Shown one piece after another: positions 5,980-11,775 of a DNA stretch of 25,638 bases. The number at the start of each line of letters is the position of its first letter. Within the stretch, counting starts at the first letter, position 1. The stretch is taken from IMG/VR virus record IMGVR_UViG_3300022187_000208, positions 1 to 25,638 of that record; one strand, given 5' to 3'. A program made the position numbers and the translations under genes. Source of the DNA: a virus. Below the pieces are notes generated by a model. The model was given only the letters and a program-made list of their open reading frames with translations, had not been told where the DNA came from and ran no database searches.

Positions 5980-6826
5980 ACTAGACACACTAGTACCAGA
6001 TATCTATAAGGTTTTGGATAAACTTAGTGATGGTATAGATATTACTCCTGACATTGAGCCTGAGTTAGATGCTCTAGTAGAAGATATACGAGAGGCTGTC
6101 CTTCATTGGGCAGTCCCTCAGGACAATTCAGGATCATTAAGGATGTCTAATGTTGGTAGACCCGACAGGCTTCTTTGGTTTGATGCTAAGTCACCTAAAG
6201 AACCAGAGCGTATGCCACCTTATGCACACCTTAAGTTCCTGTATGGTCATATACTAGAGCAGCTAGTCTTGTTTCTTGTTAGGGTATCTGGTCACGAGAT
6301 CCAAGCAGAACAAGAGACAGTAGAAGTAGATGGTATTAAAGGCCACATGGATGCTGTCATTGATGGTGAAGTAGTTGATGTAAAGACTGCATCGCCTTTC
6401 GGGTTCAAGAAGTTTAAAGAAGGTACATTAGCAGAGGATGATCCCTTTGGTTATCTTGCTCAGCTTGCTGGTTACGAAGCCTCGCAGGGTACAGAAGAGG
6501 GTGGGTTCCTTGTTATTAACAAAGTAGATGGTGAGTTGTGTCTGTTCAGACCTGATGATCTAGACAAACCTAATATAAATATTAGGATCAACAGAGTCAA
6601 GGAAGTAGTACAGCTTGACACACCGCCTGATCTATGCTATAATGATGTACCTGAAGGCAAGTCAGGCAACATGGTAATCAATAAGTCATGTACTTTTTGT
6701 AACCATAAGCATGAGTGCCGTAAGGATGCCAATGATGGTGAAGGACTGATCATGTTCAGATACCACAACGGCATTAAATATTTTACACACATTGAAAGGA
6801 TGCCTAAAGTTGAAAGAGTTAATTGA
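5969..6826 (+). CDS. PD-(D/E)XK nuclease with Cas4/AddB-like Cys cluster
   Basis: A 285-aa nuclease. The conserved N-terminal block is GRPDRLLWFD (63-72) and KFLYGHILEQLV (89-100, Glu97). The core is GHMDAVIDGEVVDVKTAS (Asp128, then Asp137-x-Lys139), followed by YLAQLAGYE (163-170), the Q-xxx-Y element of RecB-type nucleases. Near the C terminus, Cys241, Cys244 and Cys250 give CxxCx5C, the spacing of the AddB/Cas4 iron-sulfur cluster, with Cys223 as a possible fourth ligand; no N-terminal Cys exists. It occupies the place of the T7 gp6 exonuclease and probably degrades host DNA or processes recombination intermediates. AAGGAG precedes the ATG by about 11 bases. Iron-sulfur binding is inferred from spacing only. 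Confidence 0.85.
   Translation: MPSKLDTLVPDIYKVLDKLSDGIDITPDIEPELDALVEDIREAVLHWAVPQDNSGSLRMSNVGRPDRLLWFDAKSPKEPERMPPYAHLKFLYGHILEQLVLFLVRVSGHEIQAEQETVEVDGIKGHMDAVIDGEVVDVKTASPFGFKKFKEGTLAEDDPFGYLAQLAGYEASQGTEEGGFLVINKVDGELCLFRPDDLDKPNINIRINRVKEVVQLDTPPDLCYNDVPEGKSGNMVINKSCTFCNHKHECRKDANDGEGLIMFRYHNGIKYFTHIERMPKVERVN
6569..6586 (+). repeat. 18-bp palindrome, possible operator
   Basis: CCTAATAT and ATATTAGG form a perfect inverted repeat around a central AA. It lies inside the PD-(D/E)XK gene 28 bases upstream of the -35 box of the exact promoter at 6615-6643. That position would suit a regulator, but the same bases encode protein and the match could be chance. Confidence 0.3.
6615..6643 (+). 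promoter_or_regulatory. Exact consensus sigma70 promoter with extended -10
   Basis: TTGACA (6615-6620), a 17-base spacer and TATAAT (6638-6643) match all 12 consensus bases, with TGC completing an extended -10. It lies inside the PD-(D/E)XK nuclease gene in a different codon phase from the other exact promoters (CAG CTT GAC ACA ... TGC TAT AAT), so codon bias alone does not explain it. The start near 6650 would serve the 41-aa, 83-aa and endonuclease I genes. Confidence 0.72.
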
Positions 6827-6935
6827 TAAGATAGATAAATTCCTTGAGGATATAACACCCGAAGCACTGCTGGCTGTTACAGTAGGTATGGTTTGTTTCT
6901 GTGCTGGGGTGGCTATAGGGGGTGTATTCTTTTGA
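6810..6935 (+). CDS. Predicted 41-aa membrane protein with TTG start
   Basis: Reading from TTG at 6810 gives 41 residues: a charged amphipathic start (KELIDKIDKFLEDITPE) followed by one hydrophobic helix (LLAVTVGMVCFCAGVAIGGV) and the end FF. AAAGGA (6795-6800) lies 9 bases before the TTG. It overlaps the nuclease stop by 17 bases and its own TGA overlaps the next TTG start (TTGA), matching the operon style. A single-TM small protein might be a holin-like or inhibitor peptide; I cannot say. The TTG start makes this call less certain. Confidence 0.5.
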   Translation: MKELIDKIDKFLEDITPEALLAVTVGMVCFCAGVAIGGVFF

Positions 6936-7183
6936 GAGGAACTAGAGCAAAGAAGCTACGCAGACGATCAGAAGAGATCATCGTAGAGTGGCTAAGGACT
7001 TTAGTGCCAGAGGGTGAAGAGCAAGAAAGGATTAACACTACAAACTATCAAGACTTTCTTCCTGAAGAACTTTACTACCGCGCTAATGGTACTACAAGAC
7101 TACAGGCTATGACACCCAAGTACGTACAGAAGGCTCTTAAGAAGAACCTTAATGTTACATACAAGGACTTGATCAGTGCGTAA
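6932..7183 (+). CDS. Basic 83-aa protein, unknown
   Basis: An 83-residue protein starting MRGTRAKKLRRRSEEIIVEW, basic at the N terminus and mixed afterward, without recognised domain. The TTG at 6932 is favoured because it gives a TTGA overlap with the 41-aa gene and a GGGGG purine run lies about 9 bases upstream. A longer reading from TTG at 6893 would add a Trp/Cys-rich stretch that is the shifted membrane helix of the 41-aa gene. The 3' end overlaps endonuclease I by 8 bases. Its place beside endonuclease I suggests a DNA-related role, but that is context only. Confidence 0.65.
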   Translation: MRGTRAKKLRRRSEEIIVEWLRTLVPEGEEQERINTTNYQDFLPEELYYRANGTTRLQAMTPKYVQKALKKNLNVTYKDLISA

Positions 7184-7613
7184 ACCCAGAAAGGCTAGGC
7201 CTAAGGAGAAGAGAGTACCACGAGGTTACGATAGTAACTTTGAAGCACATCTAGATCAAGAGGTACTAGATGATGATTGGGTACACATCCCTACGCCAGA
7301 CCCTGATCCAGTACCGTATGTTGTAGAGCATACTTACCATACAGACTTCATGAGGATAGAAGATGGTAAGAGGATTTACCTCGAAGCTAAAGGACGCTTC
7401 TGGGATTATCAAGAGCATAACAAGTACGTATGGATTAAGAAGGCCCTGAAAGAAGACGAGGAGTTAGTGTTTCTATTTGCTGAACCTAACGCACCTATGC
7501 CGGGGGCAAGAAGACGTAAGGATGGTACTAAATATAGTCACGCAGAGTGGGCTGACAAGCATGGCTTCAGGTGGTATAGTGAGTATAGCTTACCTGAGGA
7601 ATGGAAGAAATGA
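7176..7613 (+). CDS. T7-type endonuclease I (Holliday junction resolvase)
   Basis: A 145-aa homologue of T7 gp3 (149 aa), which cuts branched DNA and breaks host DNA during infection and packaging. The PD-(D/E)XK-type active site is complete: Glu23 in YDSNFE, Asp57 in HTYHTDF, and Glu70-x-Lys72 in YLEAKGRFW. HTY-TDF and the C-terminal HGFRWYSEYSLPEEWKK match T7 gp3 closely in pattern. The start is GTG at 7176, with AAGGA about 10 bases upstream; no in-frame ATG lies near the N terminus. The gene overlaps the previous one by 8 bases. Confidence 0.93.
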   Translation: MRKPRKARPKEKRVPRGYDSNFEAHLDQEVLDDDWVHIPTPDPDPVPYVVEHTYHTDFMRIEDGKRIYLEAKGRFWDYQEHNKYVWIKKALKEDEELVFLFAEPNAPMPGARRRKDGTKYSHAEWADKHGFRWYSEYSLPEEWKK

Positions 7614-7623
7614 GGAACACGTT

Positions 7624-8193
7624 ATGCCTGTAAATAATAATTTACCATCAGAGGATATAGTAGTAGGGCCTTTCCACGCTGACATAGTTAATAGGTTCTT
7701 TGAGGATACAGGTTCTACTAGAACTGTAACAGTAGGGGATGCCGTTAGCTACGACATCTGGTCGAGGGCTTACAGACGCTACGGAGAAGTCAAGGATAAA
7801 GAACCAAAAGGATATCCTGACAACAACCCTAAGACTTCTGTAGGGGCTACTAAGCTGGACTTGTCTTTAGTGCCAGAGTCTGCTATAATCTGTCTTGCAG
7901 CAGCCATGAAGAATGGTGCTGATAAGTATGGCCCGTTTAACTGGAGAGAACATACCATATCTAGTATGGTTTATATCGCAGCAGTTAAGCGCCATGTAGC
8001 TGCTTGGGTAGATGGTGAGGACTATGCAGATGATTCAGGTGTACATCACCTTGATCATGCAATGGCTTGTCTAGCTCTGTTAAGAGATGCAGAGTCTATC
8101 GGTAAGCTTAATGATAACAGACCACCTAAAGGAGCAGCAGCTAGACTGTTGAAAGAGTATGCGGATAACACTGCTACTGCTACTGTTGGTTAG
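7624..8193 (+). CDS. MazG/MazZ-like dNTP pyrophosphohydrolase (DUF5664-like)
   Basis: A 189-aa all-alpha protein. Residues 77-153 match the phage dATP/dGTP diphosphohydrolase pattern: KLDLSLVP, AMKNGADKYGPFNWRE (94-109), RHVAAWVDGED (123-133) and HHLDHAMACLALL (141-153). Related enzymes of the MazG superfamily cleave dNTPs to dNMP and pyrophosphate; MazZ of cyanophage S-2L does this in the pathway to diaminopurine DNA. Here it may remove an unwanted purine dNTP or feed the RNR/ThyX pool. The first 70 residues are not recognised. The start at 7624 is chosen because GAGGA lies 6 bases upstream; an in-frame upstream start at 7477 lies inside endonuclease I. An extended -10 promoter lies inside the gene. 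Confidence 0.78.
   Translation: MPVNNNLPSEDIVVGPFHADIVNRFFEDTGSTRTVTVGDAVSYDIWSRAYRRYGEVKDKEPKGYPDNNPKTSVGATKLDLSLVPESAIICLAAAMKNGADKYGPFNWREHTISSMVYIAAVKRHVAAWVDGEDYADDSGVHHLDHAMACLALLRDAESIGKLNDNRPPKGAAARLLKEYADNTATATVG
7861..7889 (+). promoter_or_regulatory. Extended -10 promoter inside MazZ-like gene
   Basis: TTGTCT (7861-7866, four of six), a 17-base spacer and exact TATAAT (7884-7889) with TGC before it. The TGCTATAAT core equals those at 4581 and 6635. The start near 7896 would serve the lipoprotein and RNR genes. Confidence 0.5.
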
Positions 8194-8377
8194 CGGATGT
8201 ATGTCAAAGACTCCTTGTGTTGAGAGACTAGACATACCCCTATCAGAATGCTTAGCTACTCACCACAGTAAGCCCTTACCTTCGGGCGGGGTTGTTATAC
8301 GGTGTAAGTTCGGCAAAGAGATTTATGTTAAAGCTGGTGTTAAGATTCCACCAGATCCTTGTAATAATTGGAGATAA
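8159..8377 (+). CDS. Small predicted lipoprotein, 72 aa
   Basis: A 72-aa protein with a classical lipoprotein signal: MRITLLLLLLVSGC, lipobox LVSGC with the acylated Cys at position 14. The mature part is about 58 aa with further Cys residues and KIPPDPCNNW at the end. It should be anchored to a membrane facing the periplasm. Its start lies inside the previous gene (35-base overlap), where CTGCTACTGCTACTG encodes both a Leu run here and a Thr-Ala run there. It could be a superinfection-exclusion lipoprotein or an o-spanin; being in the early block favours the former. Neither is shown by the sequence. Confidence 0.7.
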   Translation: MRITLLLLLLVSGCMSKTPCVERLDIPLSECLATHHSKPLPSGGVVIRCKFGKEIYVKAGVKIPPDPCNNWR

Positions 8378-8378
8378 G

Positions 8379-10256
8379 ATGGATCAGTATCAAACATACA
8401 TACATCGCTCAAGGTACGCTAGATATCTTGACGATAAACAAAGACGAGAGACATGGGACGAGACTGTAGATCGTTACATTCAGTTCTGGGTTGATGAAGG
8501 TAAGCTCAAACAGAGTGCTACTATTACTGAAGAACTGCGTGAAGCTATCTATAACCTCGACATCATGCCCTCTATGCGGTGTATGATGACAGCAGGTGAA
8601 GCCCTTAGGCGAGACAACGTAGCAGGTTATAACTGTTCTTATCTTCCTATTGATAGCCCACGTAGCTTCGATGAGCTTATGTACATTCTACTGTGTGGTA
8701 CGGGTGTAGGCTTCAGCGTAGAAAGAGATTACGTTAACAAACTCCCAGAGGTAGCGGATGAACTCCACGAAACCGACACAACTATCATTGTTTCCGACTC
8801 TAAAATTGGATGGGCCTCCGCTTTCCGTGAGCTTATATCTCTGCTCTATGCGGGTAAGATCCCTCGGTGTGATCTTACAAGAATTAGACCGAAGGGTTCA
8901 CGACTCAAGACTTTTGGAGGCCGCGCATCAGGCCCACAACCGCTATCAGACCTTTTTAACTACGCCGTTGAACTCTTTAGAGGAGCTACAGGACGAAAAC
9001 TTACGAGTCTTGAGTGCCATGATCTCGTCTGTAAGATCGCAGACATCGTTGTTGTTGGAGGCGTTAGAAGATCTGCCCTCATCAGCTTATCAAACGTCAC
9101 TGACCAACGACTTCAAGGGGCCAAGAATGGGCAGTGGTGGTTAACACACGGACACAGGGCTTTGGCTAATAACAGTGCAGCCTATACGGAGAAGCCAGCA
9201 TATGAGACTTATCTTAAAGAAATTACAAGTCTTTATGAAAGCAAGTCAGGAGAGCGTGGGATATTTTCTAGGGTGGCTGCTACTAATGTTGCTGCTAGGA
9301 ATGGTAGGCGCGATACCGATAATATTGCTTTTGGAACTAATCCTTGTTCTGAGATCATTCTAAGACCTTACCAGTTCTGTAATCTGTCTGAGGTAGTAGT
9401 ACGAGCAGAAGACACAGAGGCTACGCTAGCTAACAAGGTGCGGCTTGCTACTGTGCTTGGTACGTTACAGGCTACACTAGTAGACTTCAGATACCTTAGG
9501 AACATCTGGAAAAGAAATACAGAAGAAGAGGCCTTGCTTGGTGTGTCGTTAACTGGTATAATGGACAGCACACTGACTAATGGTACTGATAAGAAAGTGA
9601 CTGCTAAACTACTAAGGGATCTAAAAGATGTGGCTATTAAAACCAATAGTGATTATGCTAGAGATTTTGGTATTAACCCCTCTGCTGCTATTACTTGCGT
9701 TAAGCCTAGCGGCACTGTTAGCCAGTTGGTGGATAGTAGTAGCGGTATCCATCCTCGTTTTGCTAGTGCTTACAGACGAAACGTTAGAGCCGATGATAAA
9801 GACCCACTTGCAATACGTATGGTCGAAGCTGGATTCCCTTATGAGAGGGACATTACAAACCCTAACAACCTTGTATTCGGATTTCCGATCAAGGCTCCGA
9901 AGGGGGCAGTGACTACTAAGGATATGGGTGCACTAGAGCAACTAGAACTGTGGAAGATTTATCAGGACAACTGGTGCGAACACAAGCCCAGCATGACCTG
10001 TTACTACACAGATGATAACTTCCTAGCTGTGGCTCAGTGGGTATGGGATAACTTTGATAGCATCTCTGGTATCTCTTTCTTGCCTTACGATGACCACGTA
10101 TATCAACAAGCACCTTACGAGGAGGTAGATAACGAGACTTACAAGAGATTAGTAAAAGAGATGCCCAAAGGTTTTGAGTGGGACTTTGAAGAACTAGAAG
10201 ATAACACAGAGGGTATGCAAACACTTGCGTGTGTTAGCGGGGTCTGCGAGTTGTGA
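8379..10256 (+). CDS. nrdJ: Class II (adenosylcobalamin-dependent) ribonucleotide reductase
   Basis: A 625-aa enzyme of the monomeric RTPR type (ribonucleoside-triphosphate reductase), which uses vitamin B12 coenzyme to make deoxynucleotides. Redox and radical residues are all in place: Cys86 in GYNCSY, NPCSE with Asn321, thiyl Cys323 and Glu325, Cys334 exactly 11 residues later as in the Lactobacillus enzyme, and a C-terminal CVSGVC pair (Cys618, Cys623) for re-reduction by thioredoxin. VKPSGTVSQLVDSSSGIHPR (441-460) is a conserved family block. The start at 8379 follows GGAG and fits the family; the in-frame upstream start at 8292 lies in the lipoprotein gene. It needs host cobalamin but no oxygen, unlike class I. 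Confidence 0.95.
   Translation: MDQYQTYIHRSRYARYLDDKQRRETWDETVDRYIQFWVDEGKLKQSATITEELREAIYNLDIMPSMRCMMTAGEALRRDNVAGYNCSYLPIDSPRSFDELMYILLCGTGVGFSVERDYVNKLPEVADELHETDTTIIVSDSKIGWASAFRELISLLYAGKIPRCDLTRIRPKGSRLKTFGGRASGPQPLSDLFNYAVELFRGATGRKLTSLECHDLVCKIADIVVVGGVRRSALISLSNVTDQRLQGAKNGQWWLTHGHRALANNSAAYTEKPAYETYLKEITSLYESKSGERGIFSRVAATNVAARNGRRDTDNIAFGTNPCSEIILRPYQFCNLSEVVVRAEDTEATLANKVRLATVLGTLQATLVDFRYLRNIWKRNTEEEALLGVSLTGIMDSTLTNGTDKKVTAKLLRDLKDVAIKTNSDYARDFGINPSAAITCVKPSGTVSQLVDSSSGIHPRFASAYRRNVRADDKDPLAIRMVEAGFPYERDITNPNNLVFGFPIKAPKGAVTTKDMGALEQLELWKIYQDNWCEHKPSMTCYYTDDNFLAVAQWVWDNFDSISGISFLPYDDHVYQQAPYEEVDNETYKRLVKEMPKGFEWDFEELEDNTEGMQTLACVSGVCEL
9534..9562 (+). promoter_or_regulatory. Possible extended -10 promoter inside RNR gene
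   Basis: Exact TATAAT (9557-9562) with TGG before it, giving an extended -10, but the -35 region 17 bases upstream is only TTGCTT. It would make a transcript covering the 3' part of the RNR gene and the small genes after it. Weak evidence. Confidence 0.28.
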
Positions 10257-10417
10257 CACTAAGAGATTTATTAAAGTGGATTAGTGAGAACCCAGAGATA
10301 ACCCTTGATTCGGAGTTATGGATAGAAACCGGAAGAGGTCTATCGAGTGAGGTTCACTTTGTTTACAGACTAAACAAGGGTGATATAATATTAGAAAGTA
10401 ATAAATGGAAAAGATGA
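10253..10417 (+). CDS. Small protein, 54 aa, GTG start, unknown
   Basis: A 54-residue gene read from GTG at 10253, whose start overlaps the RNR stop as GTGA. The product starts MTLRDLLKWISENPEITLDS and ends LESNKWKR. It fills the otherwise empty space between RNR and the next gene, and its own stop region overlaps further small frames. A promoter-like element lies in its 3' part (10362-10389). Family unknown. Confidence 0.6.
   Translation: MTLRDLLKWISENPEITLDSELWIETGRGLSSEVHFVYRLNKGDIILESNKWKR
10362..10389 (+). promoter_or_regulatory. Near-consensus extended -10 promoter
   Basis: TTTACA (10362-10367), a 16-base spacer and exact TATAAT (10384-10389) match 11 of 12 consensus bases, with TGA before the -10 box. 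The start near 10396 would serve the small genes at 10421, 10593 and 10820. Confidence 0.5.
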
Positions 10418-10420
10418 ACT

Positions 10421-10600
10421 ATGAGCTTTGCATTTGGTTTAAGGAATGGATTTTGTTTGGGGCTGGACATCTGTTCAGTAGACGGTGACTTAGTAGTAGA
10501 AGGTGGTAGAGCCTTCATATGGGATGGTATTGCAATCACATTTGCTTGCTTTCATATGCTGTTTGGATATGCGGAGGAAGTAGAGATCGAAGATGAGTGA
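10421..10600 (+). CDS. Small hydrophobic protein, 59 aa, unknown
   Basis: Reading from ATG at 10421 gives 59 residues: MSFAFGLRNGFCLGLDICSV at the start, a hydrophobic stretch AFIWDGIAITFACFHMLFGY (31-50), and an acidic end AEEVEIEDE. The hydrophobic stretch may be a membrane segment. It starts 3 bases after the stop of the 54-aa gene; upstream AAAAGA is a weak ribosome-binding site. It overlaps the next ATG by 8 bases. A competing frame from ATG at 10414 ends after 24 codons and is less likely. Confidence 0.55.
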   Translation: MSFAFGLRNGFCLGLDICSVDGDLVVEGGRAFIWDGIAITFACFHMLFGYAEEVEIEDE

Positions 10601-10823
10601 TGCTGTAGTAATAGCAGGAGTCTCTCTGGTCTTTTCCGATAACGGTAAGGGCCAGTTAGAACTCTGTACAGAAGTAACAACCACGGATGCTAAGAAACTA
10701 GTAGATATACTAAGCGACGAGGATTGGGTGATTGTTAATGCGGCTATTAATGCCCTACGTAGAGTAGGGAATAAAGTAGAACAAGAGATTCACAGAGAAA
10801 TAGAGGCGGTTAGATCAGCATGA
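10593..10823 (+). CDS. Hypothetical protein, 76 aa
   Basis: A 76-aa protein, MSDAVVIAGVSLVFSDNGKG onward, ending IEAVRSA. The N-terminal half looks beta-stranded and the second half (DEDWVIVNAAINALRRVGNK and after) helical. GGAGGAAG (10572-10579) is the nearest strong purine run, somewhat far from the ATG, so translation may be coupled to the previous gene. It overlaps the next gene start by 4 bases (ATGA). Not recognised. Confidence 0.65.
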   Translation: MSDAVVIAGVSLVFSDNGKGQLELCTEVTTTDAKKLVDILSDEDWVIVNAAINALRRVGNKVEQEIHREIEAVRSA

Positions 10824-11209
10824 AAACATACGATAGAGTATTATCTATGCCTACAGAAAAAGAACTACTAAAAGCTGAGATAGCTTATAAGCAAGATATA
10901 CTAGATACATGGCACAAAGACCAGTCTGGCGACGGGCCTTGGAGAAGATACAGAAATCTCCTTATGTTAAAGGAAATTTTGAGTGTCTTTCCTCCAGATC
11001 AGTATAGAGTCTGTGGTCATCCAGCCGGGGTCATTATAGACAATAAATGGATAGTGACTCTGCTATCTAAGAAGTGGAGAGTTAACGGTAAAAATAAATG
11101 GTATCGTTTAAAGAGCTTTGAGGAATTCAGGGATCGCTTTGTTAATAAGTCCAAAGAGCAGAAGGCTTTGAATCATCTCGATCAAGATGAACAAACACAT
11201 TCTGATTAA
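10820..11209 (+). CDS. Hypothetical protein, 129 aa, last gene of the left block
   Basis: A 129-aa basic protein with many aromatic residues. It starts MKTYDRVLSMPTEKELLKAE and has WHKDQSGDGPWRRYRNLLML, VCGHPAGVIIDNKW and KKWRVNGKNKWYRLKSFEEF. The pattern VIIDNKWIVTLLSKKWRV suggests a beta-hairpin; no enzyme motif is seen. It is the last rightward gene, and its final 68 bases run through the 3' end of the opposing M15 peptidase gene, so both strands are coding there. No terminator hairpin with a T-run was found beyond it. Function unknown. Confidence 0.65.
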   Translation: MKTYDRVLSMPTEKELLKAEIAYKQDILDTWHKDQSGDGPWRRYRNLLMLKEILSVFPPDQYRVCGHPAGVIIDNKWIVTLLSKKWRVNGKNKWYRLKSFEEFRDRFVNKSKEQKALNHLDQDEQTHSD

Positions 11210-11492
11210 CACCTATCCTTTTACATCCCATGCTCGATGCAATCTCAATAAGCTTAATAGCATCGGCCCCGCCTACTTTAATGTCTACAGCCCGACCAGT
11301 ACTATGTGCTCCGGGCTTAGACTTCTTCTTCTCGATAGGATGCTCAGGACACCGATAACCTGACGTTACTACCATAGGCTTGCCGTAAGCATGACGGACT
11401 ACATCAAGCCACTCCATGAACTCTTGATCCCAATTCTCAGCCCCGCAGTGTTGACACTTCATCTCGTCTGATGTAAAGTATCTACTGGTCAT
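11142..11492 (-). CDS. M15-family zinc peptidase, probable endolysin
   Basis: A 116-aa single-domain peptidase of the M15A type (D-Ala-D-Ala carboxypeptidase/L,D-endopeptidase fold). It shows VTSGYRCPEH (42-51) and the zinc ligands His63 and Asp70 in GAHSTGRAVDI plus His102 in FVHLD. Phage members cut peptide cross-links of peptidoglycan at lysis. There is no signal peptide or wall-binding domain, so it would need a holin; a holin-like gene lies upstream at 23865-24263. An N-terminal CQHC pair (13-16) is present. It is the final gene of the leftward block, overlaps the preceding zincin by 11 bases and overlaps the opposing 129-aa gene by 68 bases. Confidence 0.87.
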   Translation of the reverse strand: MTSRYFTSDEMKCQHCGAENWDQEFMEWLDVVRHAYGKPMVVTSGYRCPEHPIEKKKSKPGAHSTGRAVDIKVGGADAIKLIEIASSMGCKRIGVNQNVFVHLDRDDSKPSALWTY

Positions 11493-11775
11493 CTACTACT
11501 ACACTCCTATCGTACTGTAACCAAGCATGAGCTAGGCCGTCTACTAAAACCTCATCATGTTCTCGTATGCCTAATGAGTATAGCATAGCATGTAAGATCT
11601 CATGACGTAGTGTTAACTCTTTGAACTCCTCAGACTTAAAAGGTTTAACCAAATAGATTGTAGCTGTCTCTTCACAGCACCAACCATGAACCTTAGAGTC
11701 ATCTACATTCTTCCTGAACCAACTCTGGGAGACTTCTTCGACTACCCAATTCCTCGGCCCAAGAGTGAAGTTCAT
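11482..11775 (-). CDS. Small HEILH zincin-like metalloprotein
   Basis: A 97-aa protein with HEILH at residues 58-62 (zinc-binding HExxH) in LTLRHEILHAMLYSLG, followed by HDEVLVDGLAHAW, in which Glu75 could be the third zinc ligand. The layout resembles the minimal catalytic helices of ImmA/IrrE-like and other phage zincins. It has no signal peptide. The start overlaps the stop of the 2117-aa gene (ATGA), and the end overlaps the M15 gene. It could act on a virion protein, on peptidoglycan with its neighbour, or on a host regulator; sequence alone does not decide. Confidence 0.7.
   Translation of the reverse strand: MNFTLGPRNWVVEEVSQSWFRKNVDDSKVHGWCCEETATIYLVKPFKSEEFKELTLRHEILHAMLYSLGIREHDEVLVDGLAHAWLQYDRSVVVDDQ

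Noticed and set aside
7624-8193. Claim that this phage has a diaminopurine (Z) genome
   Set aside because: Only a MazZ-like enzyme is seen; PurZ is absent from the window and the polymerase is an ordinary T7 type.
8758-9912. Plus-strand frames of 62-128 codons inside the RNR gene
   Set aside because: They are in alternative frames of a well-conserved enzyme and show no family features.
11173-11190. TCATCT-CGATCA-AGATGA hairpin near the convergent gene ends as a terminator
   Set aside because: Only a 6-bp weak stem, no T-run on either strand, and it lies in sequence coding on both strands.
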